A DNA stretch of 64,000 nt from Macrosoma leucophasiata (Eukaryota > Arthropoda > Insecta > Lepidoptera > Hedylidae): positions 22,613,501 through 22,677,500 of the forward strand of contig JAWQUS010000008.1 in NCBI GenBank assembly GCA_036365455.1, in the 5' to 3' direction. The stretch's first letter is position 1; every line of letters starts with the position of its first letter. Below, one piece after another: positions 60,213 through 64,000 of this stretch. The translations under genes were made by a program, and so were the position numbers. Below the pieces are notes generated by a model, which saw only the letters and a program-made list of their open reading frames with translations, was not told the DNA's origin and ran no database searches.

Positions 60213-60505
60213 TGATTTCCACTACTATTACGCTGGAGGTCCTGGGTTCGATTCCCGGGTCGGGGACTATCAGAGATAACGGGTTAAAATCCTTTATCTC
60301 TGCTTCTATTGGGATTTTTCCATTTTCTGGAAGTTTCCCAGTACCCCGGAGTTTGGTAATGTGCCCGGAGATGGCAACAGGTTCGCCACCTGTTACATGG
60401 GCCAAAACGTAACCGGCGAGTCGTGGGTGTTTGCATGTATGATTGAATGCATGCATCTACCTCTGCCTACCCCTTCGGGGATTACAGGCGTGAAGTTACG
60501 TATCT
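60213..60505 (+). mobile_element. tRNA-like SINE family A, copy lacking box A
   Basis: Starts at CCACTACTATTACGCTGG and has box B GGGTTCGATTCCCGGG, GGGATTTTTCCATTTTCTGG, ACGTAACCGGCGAGTCGTGG and CCCCTTCGGGGATTACAGGC. Confidence 0.8.
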
Positions 60506-60506
60506 A

Positions 60507-60693
60507 TTGATTGTGGATGCGTTGCCACCCCTGAGACCTTAGTTGTTATGTCCATGTGATAGTTATAACGGGGCCATACATTACCATCTAACCGGCACAC
60601 GATAGTGCTGAACACTACCATTTAGAAACAGATAAATTATGTTAAGCGGTGGTGCATACGCCCTCGAGCTCCTACACTGTTACTCTACCACCA
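60507..60693 (-). mobile_element. SINE family B, diverged partial copy
   Basis: GCGTTGCCACCCCTGAGACC to ACTGTTACTCTACCACCAG, the same subfamily as 20.3 kb. Confidence 0.7.
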
Positions 60694-60901
60694 GTGAATT
60701 ACTATTTATAAAGTTAGATGTTTATTTAGCTTTTCATGAATTCTCAGTGCACCAATATAGTTATTTTGAAACACTACTCCAAGGTTCACTGGTATAGAAT
60801 GCTTCATTGCACTAAGACCACCCCCAGTAGGTACTTCAAAAGCGCAAGAAAGTGAAGAAAGTTTAAATAAATAAATAAATAATCTCCATGTCGACTTTTA
60901 A

Positions 60902-61135
60902 CTGCCTCAGTGGCCTAGTGGTAGCAGAGATAAAGGGTTTAAATCCTTTGTCTCTGCTTCAATTGGGATTTTTCCATTTTCTGGAAGTTGCCCAGTACCT
61001 CGGAGTTTCGGAAACAGGCTCGCCACCTTTTACATGGGTCGAAATGTAACCGGCGAATCGTGGGTGTTTGCGTGTATGCTTGAATGCATGCATTTACCTC
61101 TGCCTACCCCTTCGATTACAGGCGTGAAGTTACGT
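60902..61135 (+). mobile_element. tRNA-like SINE family A, copy lacking box B
   Basis: Box A GTGGCCTAGTGGTAGCAG is present, then jumps to AGATAAAGGGTTTAAATCC, skipping the box B segment. The body is otherwise as in 60213-60505. Confidence 0.78.
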
Positions 61136-61530
61136 TTTCTCCATGTCGACATGGAGAAAAATGTTCTGCCCTGAAATAAATATGTTTAATTTTCTGTACT
61201 TAGTAAGTAGGTATCTATAAATTGATACCTATCTATCAATATATAGATACCTACCTAAAGAATATATCTCTGCCTACCCCGTAAGGGACTTGGCGTGTAC
61301 ATGCATACCTAATGAATTCCACGGATTTGTGTGTCATGAGCTAAATCTATAAACTGCAACAAAATGGATGCATGTTACTAGGGCGACATGAAGCTATAGA
61401 AGGTAACGACTACAGTTGCATCTAGGGTTACCACCTTTTCTTAGCTGTCTAAATCCGGGAGAAAAAAAAACATTGAATACTCATCATAACTTTTTATTTT
61501 ATTTTAAACTTAAAAAAACATAGAAATAAT

Positions 61531-61735
61531 TGTATGTATGTATGTATCTTCACGCCAGGTCCCTAACGGGGTAGGCAGAGAGTGTAGAGCGCCAGACATC
61601 CCGGTTCTGACAAACCTCTCGTGCCTCGTCTACCTTCATCATTCTCTTCATACATGCACGCCGATTCCTAAGACTTTTGACCCCACCATCAGACAGAACT
61701 CGACTTATTTGGTCATGGTAGGTCAGCCTTGGTCT
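61531..61735 (-). mobile_element. LINE tail with (ATGT)n, longest reverse copy
   Basis: TGTATGTATGTATGTATC, CACGCCAGGTCCCTAACGGG, then codons (minus strand) for [20 protein letters not shown]. Partner fragments at 60070, 61268 and 62421. Confidence 0.72.
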
Positions 61736-61739
61736 GAAA

Positions 61740-62420
61740 TAATTGTATTTAATCAAAATATTAAATACGACACAAGTGAATGGATTGCTGTTAGATACAG
61801 ACTAATGAGCGAACGAACGAATTAAACTTAAAACAAATGAGAAACGAAAATGAGTGAGATAAGGATGACGCAATCTCTCGCGCACGGGTCAGTAAGAGAC
61901 AATAAAATAAAGTACCTACGCACACAAATCACTTTATTCGAAACTAAGTAGCTACCCACTGGCGAGTTGTGGCGTCAGTGGCAACATAGTGGCGAGAAGC
62001 ATAGACTATATATACCTAACTGGAGGCGAGAAGGCCGTTGTCGAACGCGGTCGTGATTACGCCGCTCTTAGGCAATTCGACATCGCGTTTCGTTACTGTT
62101 AAACAACTTGTTATTCCGGGAGAATTCAGTATATTTTAAATTCCTTCCGGGAGACGGGAGATTTTAATTTTCAGAGCTCGAATCCGGGAGACTCCCGGAA
62201 TTCCGGAAGAGGTGGGAACCCTAGTTGCATCGCTGAAAGAGTAGGAATGAATGCATTTGCCTTGTCTGAAAGTCAATAAACCTTTCACTTTCTATTCTAT
62301 CGATTCAGCGTAGCTGTCCGAATATTTATGTATGTACATAATATATACCTACATCAAACACGTACACTATGCGTGCAGCAAGCTACTGCATAGAAATTTC
62401 AAATAAAGGTATGTACTTAC
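61740..62420. other. intergenic, no gene recognised
   Basis: GGGAGAATTC and CGGGAGACTCCCGGAATTCC near 62120-62200 form small inverted motifs. Nothing else supported. Confidence 0.4.
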
Positions 62421-62515
62421 GATGGTGGGGTCAAAAGTCTTAGGAATCGGCGTGCATGTATGAAGAGAATGATGAAGGTAGACGAGGCACGAGAGGTTTG
62501 TCAGGACCGGGATAT
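62421..62515 (+). mobile_element. LINE tail fragment
   Basis: GATGGTGGGGTCAAAAGTCT to GTTTGTCAGGACCGGGATAT, the same orientation as 8886-9105. Confidence 0.7.
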
Positions 62516-62805
62516 AGCAATTTCGATAGGCGGTCGCATCCCAGGTCTCGACAATAGAGTCGTTATAGTTCTAGAGCCACGATCTGCCTGTTTCTGTTCA
62601 CTACTCTGCGGCTCCCGCAGGCTGTAGCTTTCGAGTTTTTGCCGCTACAGAATAGTGCCAACACTACCCCCGCTCCTAGCCGATCAAAAAGAATTCGTAC
62701 AAAACGTTCGCCTTTGTAAATGGGAGAATAATGTAGTAAAGTACATACATGGTACATTACCGACTTAGATTTAAACATAGAATAAGATGATGATATGTGT
62801 AATAT

Positions 62806-62868
62806 GCGGACATGGCCCCGCGGCTCTGGTGTAGATCATAAGCGATCTACTCGGTTGATCACTACGGG
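62806..62868 (+). mobile_element. head of a 5S-like SINE joined to a LINE end
   Basis: ACATGGCCCCGCGGCTCTGG, GTAGATCATAAGCGATCTAC and CTCGGTTGATCACTACGGGC match the head of family C, then stop at GGGCGCG, where LINE coding sequence on the opposite strand begins. Confidence 0.7.
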
Positions 62869-62869
62869 C

Positions 62870-64000
62870 GCGCTGTATCAAACCCTTGATCCATCCACCT
62901 AGCGAGAGCCTCTTGAGATGTTGGTCGAGGCTCTTCGCTATCAGCCCGTTCACCAATACGACTATCGGCACAATGATGGCCGAATCCACATCCCACATGA
63001 CGACAACCTCGTGAGCCAGATCAAGATATTTAATTTCCTTGTCTTTTTCGGCCTTCACGAGATTCTCATCATGCGGGACAGTGATGTCGATCATCATTAC
63101 GCGGCGCTCCGAGCGATCTATCACCACTATATCCGGCTTATTGGCAACAATAGTCCTGTCAGTGATGATAGATCGGTCCCAATACATCGTGACATGGTCA
63201 TTTTCTAGAACTGGGTCGGGCACATACCTGTAGTATGACACCTCCGCGGCTACAAGACCGTATTTCAAGGCAAGTTGCTGATGGATTATCCTAGCTACTT
63301 GGTTGTGTCTGTGCAAGTATTCGCCGTTGGCAAGACTCGAACAGCCGGAAACAATATGCCTGATTGATTCACCCGGTCGATGGCATGCCCGACATATTAT
63401 TATGTCGACCGTTCCATCCTTCAGGATAAACTTCCGGTAGTTGTTGGTCATTACCACTTCGTCCATAATTGCACAAACAAAACCTTCGGTTTCCCCAAGA
63501 GGTCACCGAATCGTAGCCAGGCCACAGAAGCTAAAAAATCTACATCGGGCCCATGGAGGGCCCGGTAAAAACGGCCATGTAGCTCCTTGCCTTGCCATAC
63601 AATCCTGCGGTCGCTAGTCGTGAGCACCTCAGGTTTGCGCCAGTTCTTTTTAGCCAAAGAGAGAGGGGTGAGTCCGCTGTCGACCGCCACCACATCCCGA
63701 TGCATCTCCCCGTCGGCGGTCAGGAAGTATTCTCGGAGATTACACACCTCACGGTTGTGTAGGGTCTTAGCGCTTAGAACGCCACGACCCCCACATCTCC
63801 GTGGGATGTATAATCTCATGACCGAAGACCGTGGGTGATGCTTGCGGTGCGCTGTCAGTAAAGAGCGGACTCGCCTGTCAAGGGCATACAGTTCGGTCTG
63901 AGTCCACTTGAGTATGCCGAAGGAGTACAGCAAGACCGGCATGACCCAACCGTTGAAGGCGCGCACCTTATTACCGCGCGACAAAAGACTTTTCAGTACT
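62870..64000 (-). pseudogene. LINE ORF C-terminus with CCHC knuckle and restriction-like endonuclease
   Basis: Two minus-strand frames. The right piece, from the window edge to about 63500: VRAFNGWVMPVLLYSFGILK, SSVMRLYIPRRCGGRG, RALHGPDVDFLASVAWLRFG. The left piece, 63466 to about 62872: MTNNYRKFILKDGTVD, knuckle CRACHRPGESIRHIVSGC (C-x2-C-x8-H-x4-C), KPDIVVIDRSERRVMMIDIT, KEIKYLDLAHEV. The knuckle followed by PD...D/K blocks is the R2/R4/Dong-type (RLE) arrangement. A one-base deletion near 63497 separates the pieces. The RT core would lie beyond the right edge. The last codons (GLIQR) run into antisense 5S-like SINE sequence. Confidence 0.8.

Overview
The window is nuclear DNA of an insect, almost certainly a moth or butterfly. 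It is AT-rich, has short exons in long introns, and is packed with tRNA-like, 5S-like and polyA-tailed SINEs, RTE-like LINE tails with (ATGT)n ends, mariner and hAT elements and foldback MITEs of types I associate with Lepidoptera. Order is inferred from repeat type and protein similarity; no species can be named.

One protein-coding gene dominates: the GIGYF orthologue Gyf, on the minus strand. Its start codon is at 47678-47676 and its stop at 4740-4738. I traced 26 coding exons whose splice phases all agree. They sum to 4605 nt including the stop, a protein of 1534 residues. In order it carries the 4EHP/eIF4E2-binding motif (residues 105-115), an RG-rich stretch, a PEW plus TFDSSGAF segment that in relatives binds Me31B/DDX6 (332-352), acidic and Met/Pro-rich linkers, the GYF domain (786-about 840), a charged K/E/Q-rich region (about 1034-1280), a conserved C-terminal fold (about 1400-1460) and the conserved tail. 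A probable non-coding first exon lies near 54030-54110. The gene therefore runs right to left across about 50 kb. The known role of the family is to join 4EHP and the decay machinery to mRNA-bound repressors that carry PPG-phi motifs.

Almost everything else is mobile DNA inside the introns and flanks. From left to right: foldback MITEs around 0.05-6.9 kb; a small broken ORF of unknown origin (1419-1704); tRNA-like foldback, LINE-tail and SINE copies in the introns of 7-24 kb; a 13.8-kb intron (16616-30456); a pogo-like MITE (32549-33118); a 3.9-kb Foldback-like element whose arms are 101-bp tandem repeats (41009-44926), with a mariner copy in its centre; a second dead mariner (49304-50477); a 3-kb element with long inverted repeats enclosing a spliced, frameshifted helix-turn-helix gene fragment (56536-59617); and a broken LINE with a restriction-like endonuclease domain running off the right edge (62870-64000).

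The points most worth a second look are the Foldback-like element, the long-inverted-repeat element with its exon pair, the SINE family whose head resembles 5S rRNA, the tRNA-like sequence inside a foldback element, the unknown ORF at 1.4-1.7 kb, and several insertions lying within 15-30 bp of Gyf splice sites.
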